Shown: positions 17,351-27,323 of the stretch, in pieces
Position numbering within the stretch: the first letter of the stretch is position 1
Layout: each line of letters opens with the position of its first letter
Origin: Afipia felis ATCC 53690
GTDB lineage: Bacteria; Pseudomonadota; Alphaproteobacteria; Rhizobiales; Xanthobacteraceae
DNA: 64,000 bases
Direction of reading: 5' to 3'
Assembly (NCBI RefSeq): GCF_000314735.2
Contig: NZ_KB375270.1
Location: 2,976,001-3,040,000, forward strand
Notes under the pieces: generated by a model
The model's database searches: none
Seen by the model: the letters and a program-made list of their open reading frames with translations, nothing else
Told to the model about the DNA's origin: nothing
Position numbers and translations under genes: made by a program

Positions 17351-18229
17351 ATGGCGACGCGATGGCTTTTCACGACGGTATTCGCGGCTGGGTTGATGAG
17401 TACGGTGTTCGCCGCATGCGCACAGCCGCTCTCGCTCGGCCCGGTTGGGCCGGAAGGCACGCCCGCGCGGCAGCAGGAATGGCGTGTACCAACGCCCGAT
17501 CCCGCGACAGTCTCCCATGCGCTGTTATTTCGTCCGCAAGGCGAGGGACCGTTTCCTGTTGCGATCATCGCGCATGCGTCGGTCGAGAATGAGATCCAAC
17601 GCGCACAGATGACGCAGCCGAACTACGCGCATCTCGCTTTGGCGCTGGTCGCGTGGGGCTTCGCGGTGCTGGTGCCGCAGCGTCCCGGCCATGGCGATAC
17701 CGGCGGTCCCTATCTCGAAGGCCAGGGTGGATGCGATGCGCCGGATTATCTCCGCGCCGCGCAGGTCACCGGCCGCGCAATCGGCATGGCGCTGGATTTT
17801 CTGCGAAGGCAATCTTTCGCGCGCCACGATGGCGCGGTGATCGTCGGCCATTCGGCGGGAGGTTTCGGCGCACTGGCACTCGCGCAACGCGATCCGCGCG
17901 ACGTTGCTGCGATCATCGTCTTCGCGCCGGGCCGCGGCGGACACGCGCATGGCGAGCCCAACAAAGTCTGTGCGCCGGACAGACTGATCGCGGCAAGCAA
18001 GACGCTCGGGCAGAATGCGCGCGTGCCGGTGACATGGCTGGTGGCGGAGAACGATTCCTATTTTTCTCCGGCGCTGTCGAAGCACATGGCGGATGCGTTT
18101 CGCGCGGGAGGGGATCGCGTAACGTTCAACGCGTTGCCGCCCGCTGCGCGCGAAGGGCATTTTTTCGTACAGGAAGAGAGCGAGGCTCGACTGGAGTCGA
18201 TCATCGCGCCTGCTCTCGGCAAGCGTTAA
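17351..18229 (+). CDS. Exported alpha/beta hydrolase, dienelactone-hydrolase-like
   Basis: This 292-residue protein starts with a signal sequence (WLFTTVFAAGLMSTVFAAC) ending in an Ala-Ala-Cys that could be a lipobox, so it may be periplasmic or a lipoprotein. The mature part is an alpha/beta hydrolase with nucleophile elbow VGHSAGGFGAL, acid residue near AENDSYF and a C-terminal His in EGHFF. VPQRPGHGDTGG resembles secreted dienelactone-hydrolase-like enzymes. Substrate is unknown. It converges with the amine oxidase gene with only 5 bases between the stop codons. Confidence 0.82.
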   Translation: MATRWLFTTVFAAGLMSTVFAACAQPLSLGPVGPEGTPARQQEWRVPTPDPATVSHALLFRPQGEGPFPVAIIAHASVENEIQRAQMTQPNYAHLALALVAWGFAVLVPQRPGHGDTGGPYLEGQGGCDAPDYLRAAQVTGRAIGMALDFLRRQSFARHDGAVIVGHSAGGFGALALAQRDPRDVAAIIVFAPGRGGHAHGEPNKVCAPDRLIAASKTLGQNARVPVTWLVAENDSYFSPALSKHMADAFRAGGDRVTFNALPPAAREGHFFVQEESEARLESIIAPALGKR

Positions 18230-18234
18230 CGTGC

Positions 18235-19473
18235 TCAACGGCCGCGCGGCGCCGTCACTTCCTTCGCTGCGCGAAAACCGCTTTCCAGCGCGCCATGGGC
18301 GGTGGAGAAGAAGCTTGGTGAGGTTGCTTCGCCCGCGAAGAACAGTCGCCCATCTACGGGTGCGGCGAGAATGGCACGATCACCGGCATGGCCCGGCAAC
18401 GCATGTGAATAGGAGCCGCGCGCGAATTCGTCGTGCGCCCAGTGCGACGATGCAAGCGGCGTCAGTTTCTTGCGAAAGTCATTGCCGAGCAGACCCGCGA
18501 TCTCGTCGATTGCAGCCTGCGCCAGCGCGCCTTTTCCCGCATCTTCGAGTTGGCGCGCGTAGGCGCCGCCGAAATAGCCCTCGATGCAGGCCATGCCCTG
18601 CGGCCGCAGATGATAGGCGCCGGTCTTCACGGTGCCGCTGCGCCCGCGCAGATTGCCGTCGGCGGGCAGATCGGTCGGCATCGCAAGCGCCAGCATTACC
18701 TTGTCGGCGAGGCCGAGCGGCAGACCGGCGGCGGCGTTCACCTTGTCGGACAGCGCCGGCGTGAAGCGGATTGTTTCTTTCGCGAGCAGGTCCGTCGATA
18801 CCGTGACGATGATCTTGTCCGCCGTGAGCGTGCCGCGCGAGGTGTGCAGCATGAGGCGCGGCCCGGAATGATCAATCAAGGTCACTTGCGTGCCGAGAGC
18901 AACAGTGCAGGTTGAACCATAGGCCGCGATCAGCGCGCCGTAACCCTTGGCCGCTCGCCAGTTGATCTCGGTGTCCTCATACGCCGCCATGTCATGGACC
19001 GAGACCTGATCGAGTTCGCAGCCGTTAATGTAGGTCGAGACCGCGTCGATCTGTGCATTCCAGCGATTACCGGGTTTGAGGAGATCGCTCGCCGGGCGGT
19101 CGGGTTTGTCGACTGCAGCGAAGGCGCGCTCGAAAAAATCATCAAGCGCAGCGAGGAATTCTTCGCGCTCGGCGCGGGGAAAACCGGCGTCGAAAGTCTG
19201 CTGCTGCCACGGCGGCCGATTTCGATTGATCGCAAATCCAAGTTGCTCCGCGATCCGCACGAATGGGTTTTTGTCGGCGGAATGCAGCCAGCCGCAGCCC
19301 ACGTCGAAGATCACATTATTGGGTAGAGACAGCGTCTGCGCGCGTCCGCCGATTCGATCCCGCGCTTCCAGCACGAGCGTCGAAAGGCCGGAGCCCTGCA
19401 GTGCATGCGCAGCGCCAAGTCCGGCTGCGCCCGCGCCGATGATCGCGACGTCGATGTGAGAAGGAAACGACAT
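18235..19473 (-). CDS. Flavin monoamine oxidase family protein (FAD)
   Basis: This 412-residue flavoprotein begins with the dinucleotide-binding motif VAIIGAGAAGLGAAHAL followed by LVLEARDRIGGRAQT, the hallmark of the amine oxidase/phytoene desaturase group. It ends with DGRLFFAGEATSPSFFSTAHGALESGFRAA, the second FAD contact. The ATG at 19473 is used because the FAD motif then begins near residue 9; upstream codons cross the typA terminator. It probably oxidises an amine or polyamine with oxygen and releases hydrogen peroxide. No transporter or partner is adjacent. Confidence 0.87.
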   Translation of the reverse strand: MSFPSHIDVAIIGAGAAGLGAAHALQGSGLSTLVLEARDRIGGRAQTLSLPNNVIFDVGCGWLHSADKNPFVRIAEQLGFAINRNRPPWQQQTFDAGFPRAEREEFLAALDDFFERAFAAVDKPDRPASDLLKPGNRWNAQIDAVSTYINGCELDQVSVHDMAAYEDTEINWRAAKGYGALIAAYGSTCTVALGTQVTLIDHSGPRLMLHTSRGTLTADKIIVTVSTDLLAKETIRFTPALSDKVNAAAGLPLGLADKVMLALAMPTDLPADGNLRGRSGTVKTGAYHLRPQGMACIEGYFGGAYARQLEDAGKGALAQAAIDEIAGLLGNDFRKKLTPLASSHWAHDEFARGSYSHALPGHAGDRAILAAPVDGRLFFAGEATSPSFFSTAHGALESGFRAAKEVTAPRGR

Positions 19474-19513
19474 GGAATCTGGGCCGATGAGAATGTCATG
19501 GACGTATGAGACG

Positions 19514-19542
19514 AAAATGCCCGGCGCAAGGCCGGGCATTTT
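19514..19542 (-). terminator. Rho-independent terminator after typA
   Basis: A 12-bp perfect stem AAAATGCCCGGC/GCCGGGCATTTT with a 5-base loop lies 27 bases after the typA stop codon, with A/T-rich stem ends that work in either direction. The same core occurs after leuB. Confidence 0.9.
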
Positions 19543-19568
19543 AGAGATTGTTCGAAGCGAATAAGAGA

Positions 19569-21392
19569 TCAGCTCGCGAGAGCTTCCTTTTCCTTTTCGG
19601 CGCGTTTGCGCTCGTTCGGGTCGAGGTGGCGCTTGCGCAGCCGGATCGACTTCGGCGTGACTTCAACGAGTTCGTCGCTCTCGATATAGGACAGCGCCTT
19701 TTCCAGCGTCATCTTGATCGGCGGCGTGAGGCGCACTGCCTCATCCTTCGATGTCGTGCGGATGTTGGTGAGCTGCTTGCCCTTGAGCACGTTGATCTCG
19801 AGATCGTTCTCGCGGGTGTGCTCGCCGACGATCATGCCGCGATAGACGCGCCAGCCGGGCTCGATCATCATCGGGCCACGATCTTCGAGCTTCCACATCG
19901 CGTAGGCGACGGCTTCGCCCTGATCGTTGGAGATCAGCACGCCGTTGCGGCGACCTTGAATGTCGCCCTTGTACGCGGCATAGCCGTGGAACAGGCGGTT
20001 CATGATCGCGGTGCCGCGGGTGTCGGTGAGCAGTTCGCTCTGGTAGCCGATCAGGCCGCGGGTCGGCGCGTAGAACACAAGCCGCAGGCGGTTGCCACCC
20101 GACGGGCGCATTTCGATCATCTCGGCCTTGCGCTCGCTCATCTTCTGCACGACCACGCCGGAGAATTCCTCGTCGACGTCGATCACGACTTCCTCGATCG
20201 GCTCCTGAAGCTGGCCGTTGTCGGCCTTCTCCAGCACGACGCGCGGACGCGACACGGCAAGCTCGAAGCCTTCGCGGCGCATGTTTTCGATCAGAATCGC
20301 GAGCTGCAATTCGCCGCGACCCGAGACTTCCATCGAGTCCTTGTCGGTGGCTTCCACCACGCGCAGCGCGACATTGCCTTCGGCTTCGCGCAGCAGGCGA
20401 TCGCGGATCAGGCGGCTCGTCACCTTGTCGCCTTCGGTGCCTGCGATTGGCGAGTTGTTGACCATGAAGGTCATCGACACAGTCGGCGGATCGATCGGCT
20501 GCGCCTGGATCGCTACTTCAACGGTCGGGTCGCAGAAGGTGTCGGCGACCGTACCCTTGGTGAGGCCCGCGATGGCGACGATGTCTCCGGCTTCGGCAAG
20601 TTCGATCGGCTGACGCTCGATGCCGCGGAAGGCGAGAATTTTCGAGATGCGGCCCGTCTCGACGGTCTTGCCGTCGCGCGAGAGCACCTTCACCGTTTGG
20701 TTCGGTTTCACCGAGCCCGAGGCGATGCGGCCGGTAATGATGCGGCCGAGATAGGGGTTGGCTTCCAGAATGGTGCCGAGCAGGCGGAACGGACCCTCTT
20801 CGACGACGGGCTGCGCAACATGTTTGAGGACGAGTTCGAACAGCGGCTTCATGCCGTTGGCGTTGTCTTCCTCGTTTGTGCCCATCCAACCGTTCTTGCC
20901 GGAGCCGTACAGGATCGGGAAGTCGAGCTGCTCGTCGGTGGCGTCGAGAGCTGCGAACAGGTCGAACACTTCGTTGACGACTTCAGTGACGCGCGCGTCG
21001 GGGCGGTCCACCTTGTTGATGGCGACGATCGGCTTGAGGCCGAGCTTGAGCGCCTTGCCGACCACAAACTTGGTCTGCGGCATCGGACCTTCGGCGGCGT
21101 CCACCAGCACGATCACGCCATCGACCATCGAGAGGATGCGCTCGACTTCGCCACCGAAATCGGCGTGACCGGGCGTGTCGACGATGTTGATCTGGGTGTC
21201 GCCCCAATTCACCGAGGTGCACTTGGCGAGAATGGTGATGCCGCGTTCTTTTTCGATGTCGTTGGAGTCCATCACGCGTTCGGTGATGCGCTGGTTTTCG
21301 CGGTAGGTGCCTGCCTGCTGGAGCAACTTGTCTACCAGCGTGGTTTTGCCATGGTCGACGTGCGCGATGATCGCGATATTACGCAGGTTCAT
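19569..21392 (-). CDS. typA: TypA/BipA ribosome-associated GTPase
   Basis: This 607-residue translational GTPase has all G motifs: [10 protein letters not shown] (G1), the DTPGHADF Walker B region (G3) and NKVDRPDAR (G4). EF-G-like domains III and V follow, and the TypA-specific C-terminal domain ([30 protein letters not shown]) completes the protein. It binds the ribosome and supports assembly and growth under stress or low temperature. Length is normal. It is monocistronic, with a hairpin terminator behind it and another hairpin from the upstream TAXI gene in front. Confidence 0.97.
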   Translation of the reverse strand: MNLRNIAIIAHVDHGKTTLVDKLLQQAGTYRENQRITERVMDSNDIEKERGITILAKCTSVNWGDTQINIVDTPGHADFGGEVERILSMVDGVIVLVDAAEGPMPQTKFVVGKALKLGLKPIVAINKVDRPDARVTEVVNEVFDLFAALDATDEQLDFPILYGSGKNGWMGTNEEDNANGMKPLFELVLKHVAQPVVEEGPFRLLGTILEANPYLGRIITGRIASGSVKPNQTVKVLSRDGKTVETGRISKILAFRGIERQPIELAEAGDIVAIAGLTKGTVADTFCDPTVEVAIQAQPIDPPTVSMTFMVNNSPIAGTEGDKVTSRLIRDRLLREAEGNVALRVVEATDKDSMEVSGRGELQLAILIENMRREGFELAVSRPRVVLEKADNGQLQEPIEEVVIDVDEEFSGVVVQKMSERKAEMIEMRPSGGNRLRLVFYAPTRGLIGYQSELLTDTRGTAIMNRLFHGYAAYKGDIQGRRNGVLISNDQGEAVAYAMWKLEDRGPMMIEPGWRVYRGMIVGEHTRENDLEINVLKGKQLTNIRTTSKDEAVRLTPPIKMTLEKALSYIESDELVEVTPKSIRLRKRHLDPNERKRAEKEKEALAS

Positions 21393-21457
21393 AAATCATC
21401 CTGGGGCCGCCGTGGCGGCGTTCAAATCGGGCGGCCAAATCGCGGCCCGAAAAAGAG

Positions 21458-21483
21458 GTGCCCGGCTCTGTCGAACCGGGCAC
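21458..21483 (-). terminator. Terminator after the TAXI gene
   Basis: Read on the minus strand, an 8-bp stem GTGCCCGG/CCGGGCAC is followed by CTCTTTTTC. It lies between the TAXI stop (21563) and the typA start (21392). Confidence 0.75.
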
Positions 21484-21562
21484 TCATTGCGGCGCAATAT
21501 AGTCGGGAATCACTCAAAAACAACGGATAAATCGTTAAAATCGGCCTCGAGGCAAAAATTGA

Positions 21563-22978
21563 TTAAGCGACATGCATAGGGGGCGGGGGACGTTGCGCCC
21601 GCGCCATTTCCGGCAGGTTGATCAGGAACATCTTCCGGTCGGCGACCGCGTTATGGAACTGTTCCAGCGCGATGCTGAACGCCGTCAAGGAACCCTCCTC
21701 GATGGCGCCGTCCTCGAAACAATGCAGCGTTTCCCGCATGATGGTGTCGGCCTCCGCCTGCATGGCGTCGAGTTCCTCCATCGAGGTGCTGGTTCGTGCC
21801 GCGGTGAGCATTTCGAGCAGCCGCTCGCGCAGGCCTGAATTGGTGACGCGCTCATCCTTGCGCAGGTAGCCGCCGAACCAGGCGATCACCGAGCCCATCA
21901 CCGAGAGCAGCATGATGCCGCCCCACATGTAGTCGCTGTACTTGTCGAGGAAGCTTTTCTCCTCGCCGTCCACGAAGGCGGCCGCGCCGGGGTGGGCCGG
22001 AATGGCGGCATCCTTGTCGGTGTCCGGGGTTTCGATCTTGGCCGATTGCGGGAACTCGTTAATGACGGCTTGCCGGGCGCCGAATAATTGCCGTGCGAAG
22101 GTGGCGACCGTCGTGTCTGACAGCGAGCGGCGTGCCATGAAGTGATGGCCGACGGTGATGGTCGTCACGGTATCGTCGGGTCGTGGCGGGGAGGCGCTGA
22201 AAGTACCCGCGGGAATTTCACCCGAGTCATAGGCGGCGAATTTCTGCGCGATCGCGTCCGCTGTATCGAGCGAAAGAAAACGTGGCTCAGCTCCCGCGCG
22301 CGAGGTCGCAGCAATAGCCTCGGCAGTGATGCGGCTGTTGAGCGGCCCGACCGCCATATAGGCGTCGAGTTTAGCGCTGCGCAGCGCCTCGGAAATGCCT
22401 GCGGTCGAGAACTGGGTGACATGCACCGACTCCGGAGACACCCCGGACTGATCGAGGATGACGTGAAGCAGATTGATGTTGGCCTGGGTGCGCCCGATCA
22501 CGCCGATATTCTTGCCCGCGAGTTGCTTGATGCTGGTGATCTTCGGCTTCTTCGAGGCGCCGCCCGGCACCCAGATCACCGCGAAATTCTTGCGCAGGAA
22601 GGCGACCGCGCCGGCGTTCTTCGGCAGATCGACGTCTGCGCGCACGATGGCGAGATCGGTCTTGCCCTGCGCAAGATCAGCGGCGCTTTGGGACGCGCCC
22701 TCCGTGATGACGGGGCGCAGGCGAATGTGGGCGTGGTCGCGTGCGAAGGCCTGGCTGAGTGCCTGGATCACCTTGACGTCATCGCTGCTGGGCGGCCCGA
22801 CCGCGATGCGCAGCGTGATCGGCCGTAGCGCGTAATAGGTGATGCCACCTGCGAGCGCGAAGACAGCGAGCACGGCGGCGATCACCATCAGGATTCCGCG
22901 CATCTGCCGTCGTGCTCGCGAGGAGGAGACCCCGGGAGCCTGCAAAGCGGGTCGCGCCAACAGGTTGTCCTTTGCCAT
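21563..22978 (-). CDS. Membrane-tethered TAXI-family solute-binding protein, no permease nearby
   Basis: This 471-residue protein has a cytoplasmic Arg-rich N terminus and a membrane helix (GILMVIAAVLAVFALAGGITYYAL). A TAXI-type substrate-binding domain follows (LRIAVGPPSSDDVKVIQALSQAF, NIGVIGRTQANINLLHVILDQSGVS). A second membrane helix (YMWGGIMLLSVMGSVIAWFGGYL) precedes a cytoplasmic helical tail of about 110 residues. Classical TAXI proteins are free periplasmic receptors of TRAP transporters, but no TRAP permease gene is in the window. The two anchors and cytoplasmic tail suggest a sensor or scaffold rather than a transport receptor. This is inference from layout. Confidence 0.82.
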   Translation of the reverse strand: MAKDNLLARPALQAPGVSSSRARRQMRGILMVIAAVLAVFALAGGITYYALRPITLRIAVGPPSSDDVKVIQALSQAFARDHAHIRLRPVITEGASQSAADLAQGKTDLAIVRADVDLPKNAGAVAFLRKNFAVIWVPGGASKKPKITSIKQLAGKNIGVIGRTQANINLLHVILDQSGVSPESVHVTQFSTAGISEALRSAKLDAYMAVGPLNSRITAEAIAATSRAGAEPRFLSLDTADAIAQKFAAYDSGEIPAGTFSASPPRPDDTVTTITVGHHFMARRSLSDTTVATFARQLFGARQAVINEFPQSAKIETPDTDKDAAIPAHPGAAAFVDGEEKSFLDKYSDYMWGGIMLLSVMGSVIAWFGGYLRKDERVTNSGLRERLLEMLTAARTSTSMEELDAMQAEADTIMRETLHCFEDGAIEEGSLTAFSIALEQFHNAVADRKMFLINLPEMARAQRPPPPMHVA

Positions 22979-23159
22979 ATTCCACCGCAGCGGCTTCTTA
23001 AGTCCTCCGCCCGGGCTAGGCGTTAAGGACCATCACCACTATCGTACCAGAGATTGAGGCGGAATGCGGCCGGAACCGGGATGTTGGTTAGCGTCCGGGT
23101 TGGGGAACGGTCGGAAATACCCCGGGTTGACGCGACAGGTAATGGTCAGGAGGCGTGGC

Positions 23160-23462
23160 ATGGTCGATTTGCTCTCGGAAGCGGCGCGGAAGCAGGCGCT
23201 GGTGGGCCTGAAAGGCTGGAGCGAGGCGGTGGGTGGCAAGGCGCTGAACCGCACCTTCACGTTCCGGGACTTCAACGAGGCGTTCGGTTTCATGACGCGC
23301 GCGGCGCTGGCTGCGGAAAAGAGCGATCACCATCCTGACTGGCGCAATGTCTATAAAACCGTCGAGGTGAGTCTCTCCACTCATGATGCCGATGGCGTCA
23401 CCGAACGCGATATCGCGCTCGCCAAAACCATGAACGAGATCGCGGCGAAGCTCGGCGCGTGA
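23160..23462 (+). CDS. phhB: 4a-hydroxytetrahydrobiopterin dehydratase (pterin-4-alpha-carbinolamine dehydratase)
   Basis: This 100-residue protein matches the PCD/DCoH family, with [53 protein letters not shown] containing the catalytic His residues of the HHP motif. The enzyme regenerates the pterin cofactor of aromatic amino acid hydroxylases. The ATG at 23160 is set by an AGGAGG seven bases upstream; an in-frame codon 96 bases earlier has no such support. No phenylalanine hydroxylase gene is in the window. It may be followed by the DUF1232 gene in the same transcript. Confidence 0.92.
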   Translation: MVDLLSEAARKQALVGLKGWSEAVGGKALNRTFTFRDFNEAFGFMTRAALAAEKSDHHPDWRNVYKTVEVSLSTHDADGVTERDIALAKTMNEIAAKLGA

Positions 23463-23556
23463 GGAGCGCCGCCTCCGGCGGCTTTCCTGATGGGTTGTCG
23501 CGCGCGGTACACATCCCCATTTAGGGGATGCGGATGAAGGAGCCGCGCCAACAGCC

Positions 23557-23934
23557 ATGTCCAGATCGGAACAGAGCATCGAGTTCGACACCAACGCGCT
23601 GGTGAATAATCCCGAGCGTTTGCGCGAGAGCTTCTGGAAGAAGCTCAAGCGGGTGGCGGCGCAATTGCCCTTCGCCGAAGAGCTTTTGGCCGCCTATTAT
23701 TGCGCGTTCGACCGTGAGACACCGCGTCATGTTCAGGCGGCGCTGCTTGGCGCGATCGCCTATTTCGTGCTGCCGTTCGATTTTATTCCCGACATGCTGC
23801 CGGTGCTCGGCTTTACCGACGACGCAGCCGTGCTCGCGACCGCAATCCGGCTGGTTTCGAGCCACATCACCTCTGAACACCGGCGGGCGGCCCGCGTTGC
23901 GCTGGGGCGCGGGTTCGAGGATACTCCGCACTGA
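23557..23934 (+). CDS. DUF1232 / YkvA family protein
   Basis: This 125-residue protein contains the DUF1232 core: AALLGAIAYFVLPFDFIPDMLPVLGFTDDAAVLATAIRLV. The LPFDxIPDxLPxxGxxDD pattern is diagnostic. A single hydrophobic stretch overlaps that core, so it may be membrane-associated. Function is unknown. It lies 94 bases after the pterin dehydratase gene. Confidence 0.87.
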   Translation: MSRSEQSIEFDTNALVNNPERLRESFWKKLKRVAAQLPFAEELLAAYYCAFDRETPRHVQAALLGAIAYFVLPFDFIPDMLPVLGFTDDAAVLATAIRLVSSHITSEHRRAARVALGRGFEDTPH

Positions 23935-24078
23935 ATTTTCCAAGCCCCAAAAGCGGCGCATTGCTGCGGTTTGGCTGATCGGCGGAATCAGTGCAAACTC
24001 CGAGGAATCTTCGCCGATTCCCGTTTTCGACAAGGCCGGGCGGCGCTTTCGCGCCTTGCCCGATCAAAGAGGTTCTTC

Positions 24079-24711
24079 ATGATGTTGCGGATGCTGGCAC
24101 CTATGACCGCTGTGGCGCTCATCGGATGCATGGCCGTGCCTGTTTCATTGCAGGCCCAGACGCCCAAAGCACACTCGTCCAAGGCGCCGGCTGCGAAATC
24201 CAGCAAGGCCAAACCAGCCGCGAAGCCGGCTTCGAAACCCGCTGCCGCGCATGCCGGCGGTGCGGAGCCGACGCTGGTCGGGCAGTACGCCACCTGGGGT
24301 GCCTACGTCGCGACGCCGAACGGCAAGAAAGTCTGCTTCGCGCTGGCCAAGCCCTCGTCCTCGAAAACCAATCCGCCGAACCGGCCGCGCGATCCCGGCT
24401 ACGCCTTCGTGTCGACCCGTCCCTCCGAGAAGGTGACGAACGAAGTGTCGATCATGATCGGGTACCAGATCAAGCCGGGCTCCGACTCCACGCTCGCGAT
24501 CGGCAATGCGCGTTACGCGATGTACGCGCAGGGTGACGGATTGTGGATCAAGAACGCCGCCGAGGAGGACCGCCTGATCGACGCGATGCGCAAGGGCGCG
24601 GATGCGACGGTGAAGGCGACATCGGCCAAGGGAACGGACACGACCGACGTGTTCTCATTGAAGGGGCTTTCCCAGGCGCTCGACAAGGTCGCGCAGGAGT
24701 GCCGGAAGTAG
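24079..24711 (+). CDS. Invasion-associated locus B (IalB) family exported protein
   Basis: This 210-residue protein has a signal peptide (LAPMTAVALIGCMAVPVSLQAQ), then about 35 residues rich in Lys, Ala and Pro, then an IalB domain (WGAYVATPNGKKVCFALAKPSS, YAFVSTRPSEKVTNEVSIMIGY, LWIKNAAEEDRLIDAMRKGADATVKA). IalB was named for erythrocyte invasion in Bartonella, but homologs are widespread in free-living Rhizobiales and their role there is unknown. The start ATG at 24079 follows AAGAGG. The KA-rich spacer suggests that the domain is held away from the membrane or binds the cell wall. Confidence 0.88.
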   Translation: MMLRMLAPMTAVALIGCMAVPVSLQAQTPKAHSSKAPAAKSSKAKPAAKPASKPAAAHAGGAEPTLVGQYATWGAYVATPNGKKVCFALAKPSSSKTNPPNRPRDPGYAFVSTRPSEKVTNEVSIMIGYQIKPGSDSTLAIGNARYAMYAQGDGLWIKNAAEEDRLIDAMRKGADATVKATSAKGTDTTDVFSLKGLSQALDKVAQECRK

Positions 24712-24724
24712 CCGGTTCCCGACG

Positions 24725-24753
24725 CTGCCTCCTTGCGAGGGGAGCAGGTTTTT
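24725..24753 (+). terminator. Possible terminator after the IalB gene
   Basis: An imperfect stem CTGCCTCC/GGGGAGCAG with one mismatch and one G-T pair is followed by GTTTTT, 13 bases after the stop codon. Confidence 0.4.
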
Positions 24754-24844
24754 GACGTCTCCGGCGCAGAATCTTTAAGTCCAGGGCCGGAATCGCCCCG
24801 GCTGCGGCTTTCCACGGCTGCGTGAAAAGCCTATTTGAAGCGCC

Positions 24845-26059
24845 ATGAACCCCACGATGACGCAAGCGGAGGCGCGCATGGACGCGCCCTTGGAAAAGAC
24901 CGCCCAGGAGGTCTATGTCGCTCCCGACAGGCCCTCGCTGATCGGCCTGTCGCGCGCGGAACTGATGGTACGACTTGGCGAAGTCGGCGTGCCCGAGAAG
25001 CAGCGCAAGATGCGCGCGCAACAGCTCTGGCACTGGATGTATGTGCGTGGCGCGCAGACGTTTGCCGACATGACCAACGTCTCGAAGGACATGCGCGCGC
25101 AACTCGAAGCGCGCTTTACCGTCGACCGGCCGGAAGTCGTCGCCGAACAGGTTTCCAACGACGGCACCCGCAAATGGCTGCTGCGTCTGCCGGGCGACGG
25201 CGTCGGCCGCGCGCATGAAGTCGAGTGCGTCTATATTCCCGAAACCGATCGCGGCACGCTGTGCGTGTCCTCGCAGGTCGGCTGCACGCTGAACTGCTCG
25301 TTCTGCCATACCGGCACCCAGCGGCTGGTGCGCAATCTCACCGCGGGCGAGATCGTCGGCCAGGTGATGGTGGCGCGTGACCGCCTGAACGATTGGGTCG
25401 ATCGCGAAACGCCGAACGGCAATCGCCTCGTCACCAACGTGGTGATGATGGGCATGGGCGAGCCGCTGTACAATTTCGACGCCGTGCGCGATGCGCTCAA
25501 CATCGTGATGGACAATGAAGGCATCGCGCTGTCGCGCCGCCGTATCACGCTGTCGACTTCGGGCGTGGTGCCGAACATCGGGCGGATGGGCGAGGAGACC
25601 GGCGTGATGCTCGCGATCTCGCTGCATGCGGTGCGCGATGAATTGCGCAACGAACTCGTGCCGCTCAACCGCAAATATCCGATCGCTGAACTGCTGGAAG
25701 CTTGCCGCAACTATCCCGGCGCATCGAACGCGCGCCGCATCACCTTCGAATACGTGATGCTGAAGGGCGTCAACGACTCACTCGACGATGCCAAGCTTCT
25801 GGTGAAGCTGCTCAAGGGCATTCCAGCCAAGATCAATCTCATTCCGTTCAATCCGTGGCCCGGCAGCAAGTACGAATGCTCGGACTGGGAGCAGATCGAG
25901 AAATTCTCCGAATACGTGTTCAACGCTGGCTATTCCTCGCCGGTCCGTACGCCGCGTGGTCGTGACATTCTCGCCGCCTGCGGGCAGCTGAAATCCGAGA
26001 CGGAGAAGTTGTCGGTGCGCGAACGCGATGCCCTGCGCGCGATGGCGATGACGGATTAG
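24845..26059 (+). CDS. rlmN: RlmN dual-specificity 23S rRNA/tRNA adenine C2 methyltransferase
   Basis: This 404-residue radical-SAM enzyme methylates C2 of an adenine in 23S rRNA and in some tRNAs. The cluster motif [13 protein letters not shown] (CxxxCxxC) is near residue 145. Other family segments are [59 protein letters not shown] and the C-terminal [23 protein letters not shown], which carries the resolving cysteine. Length is typical of alphaproteobacterial RlmN. The membrane protein gene begins 7 bases after its stop. Confidence 0.97.
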   Translation: MNPTMTQAEARMDAPLEKTAQEVYVAPDRPSLIGLSRAELMVRLGEVGVPEKQRKMRAQQLWHWMYVRGAQTFADMTNVSKDMRAQLEARFTVDRPEVVAEQVSNDGTRKWLLRLPGDGVGRAHEVECVYIPETDRGTLCVSSQVGCTLNCSFCHTGTQRLVRNLTAGEIVGQVMVARDRLNDWVDRETPNGNRLVTNVVMMGMGEPLYNFDAVRDALNIVMDNEGIALSRRRITLSTSGVVPNIGRMGEETGVMLAISLHAVRDELRNELVPLNRKYPIAELLEACRNYPGASNARRITFEYVMLKGVNDSLDDAKLLVKLLKGIPAKINLIPFNPWPGSKYECSDWEQIEKFSEYVFNAGYSSPVRTPRGRDILAACGQLKSETEKLSVRERDALRAMAMTD

Positions 26060-26066
26060 TTGTCGC

Positions 26067-26504
26067 ATGGCTCTGATCGGACGATTGTTCGCGACCTTCT
26101 TCGGCTTCCTCGCCGCCTGCTTCGTCGCGGGCGCGGTGGTAGTGTTCGCGCTGGTGTTTCCCGAGATGGACGTGCAGACGCTCGATATCGACAGCGGCAC
26201 GATGAACGTCATTTTCGGAATCGGTTTTATGCTGATCAGCGGCTTCGCGCTGCTGCCCGCGCTGATCGCGGTGCTCGTCACCGAAGCCTTCTCGATCCGT
26301 CATATTCTGGCCTATGCGATCTTCGGCGGCCTCGCGGGGCTTGGCTGCTACCTCGCCTTCATCCCGTTCGACACCGTGACGATGACGTTCGAAGGCATCG
26401 TCCGGCGTCACGTCGAAGTGATGGTGGGCGCGGGCATTGTTGGCGGCGTAGTTTACTGGCTGATCGCAGGCCGTAACGCAGGAGCATGGCGCGAGCCGGT
26501 GTGA
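26067..26504 (+). CDS. Conserved four-helix membrane protein, function unknown
   Basis: This 145-residue protein has four strong hydrophobic segments, roughly residues 7-30, 47-70, 78-98 and 118-137, with short loops. The loop between helices 1 and 2 is acidic (FPEMDVQTLDIDSGT). The C terminus is short and basic. No family motif was recognised. It follows rlmN by 7 bases and is therefore probably cotranscribed; this pairing looks conserved in related bacteria, but I cannot verify it here. Confidence 0.75.
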   Translation: MALIGRLFATFFGFLAACFVAGAVVVFALVFPEMDVQTLDIDSGTMNVIFGIGFMLISGFALLPALIAVLVTEAFSIRHILAYAIFGGLAGLGCYLAFIPFDTVTMTFEGIVRRHVEVMVGAGIVGGVVYWLIAGRNAGAWREPV

Positions 26505-26545
26505 GGGTGCTTTCCTCCGTCGGCACGGTCTGGTAGGCAGGCGCC

Positions 26546-27319
26546 ATGAACAAGACGGGCCTTGTAATCGCTCTCGCTGTCGGTGCTGTTGTGGGCATCG
26601 TGTTCGGCGTATTTCCCGAGCTCGATCTGAAAATCGCGGCGCTGTTCTACGATCCTGCGAGCCATCGCTTCCCGATGCAGGCTTCGCACCTGGCAAGCTT
26701 TGCGCGCGATGCCGCGATGTGGATCACCTGGGCCTTTGCGCTGCCTGCACTGGTCTCGCTCGCTGTGAAGATCGTGCTGCCACGCCGCCGGATGCTGGTC
26801 TCGCCCAGAGTCACTTTGTTTCTGACGCTTTCCATCGTGCTGACCGCCGGGATCATCTCGAACGCCGGTTTCAAGACCTATTGGGGGCGTCCGCGTCCGG
26901 TGGCGACCGCCGAGTTCGGCGGTCCCTGGCAGTTCAAGCCGTGGTGGAATCCGACCGGACAATGTCCGCGCAACTGCTCATTCTATTCGGGCGAAGCGAC
27001 CACGGCATTCTGGACCTACGCGCCTGCAGCGCTTGCGCCGCCGCAATGGCGGCCGCTTGCTTACGTCGCCGCCACGGTGTTCGGTCTCGGCACCGGACTG
27101 CTGCGCATGAGCTTCGGCGGCCATTATTTCACCGACGTGATATTCGGTGGCGTTATGGCATTCCTGATCGTGTGGGTGATGCACGGTATCTATTATCGCT
27201 GGCCGACGCGACAGAGCGACGATGAGATCGACGCCCGGCTCACGAGATGGTTTATGGCGTTCTTCAACGCCATAGGTGCGCCATTCAAGCGCCGCACGCC
27301 GACGCCTCCGGAAGGATAG
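26546..27319 (+). CDS. PAP2-family membrane phosphatase
   Basis: This 257-residue protein has about six hydrophobic segments and the three PAP2 motifs: KTYWGRPRP (K-x6-RP), CSFYSGEAT in place of the usual PSGH, and RMSFGGHYFTDVIFGG (R-x5-H-x3-D). These residues dephosphorylate lipid phosphates on the outer face of the inner membrane. The SGE variant is also seen in lipid A phosphatase-like proteins. The next gene, a GT39-type transferase, starts 4 bases after its stop codon, so the two products probably act on the same lipid carrier or lipid A. Confidence 0.88.
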   Translation: MNKTGLVIALAVGAVVGIVFGVFPELDLKIAALFYDPASHRFPMQASHLASFARDAAMWITWAFALPALVSLAVKIVLPRRRMLVSPRVTLFLTLSIVLTAGIISNAGFKTYWGRPRPVATAEFGGPWQFKPWWNPTGQCPRNCSFYSGEATTAFWTYAPAALAPPQWRPLAYVAATVFGLGTGLLRMSFGGHYFTDVIFGGVMAFLIVWVMHGIYYRWPTRQSDDEIDARLTRWFMAFFNAIGAPFKRRTPTPPEG

Positions 27320-27323
27320 GCGG

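Noticed and set aside
19548..21530. A 660-codon open frame on the plus strand opposite typA
   Set aside because: It is exactly antisense to a clear TypA and its product is a low-complexity His/Arg/Asp-rich sequence without family motifs; long antisense frames are expected from GC-rich codon use.
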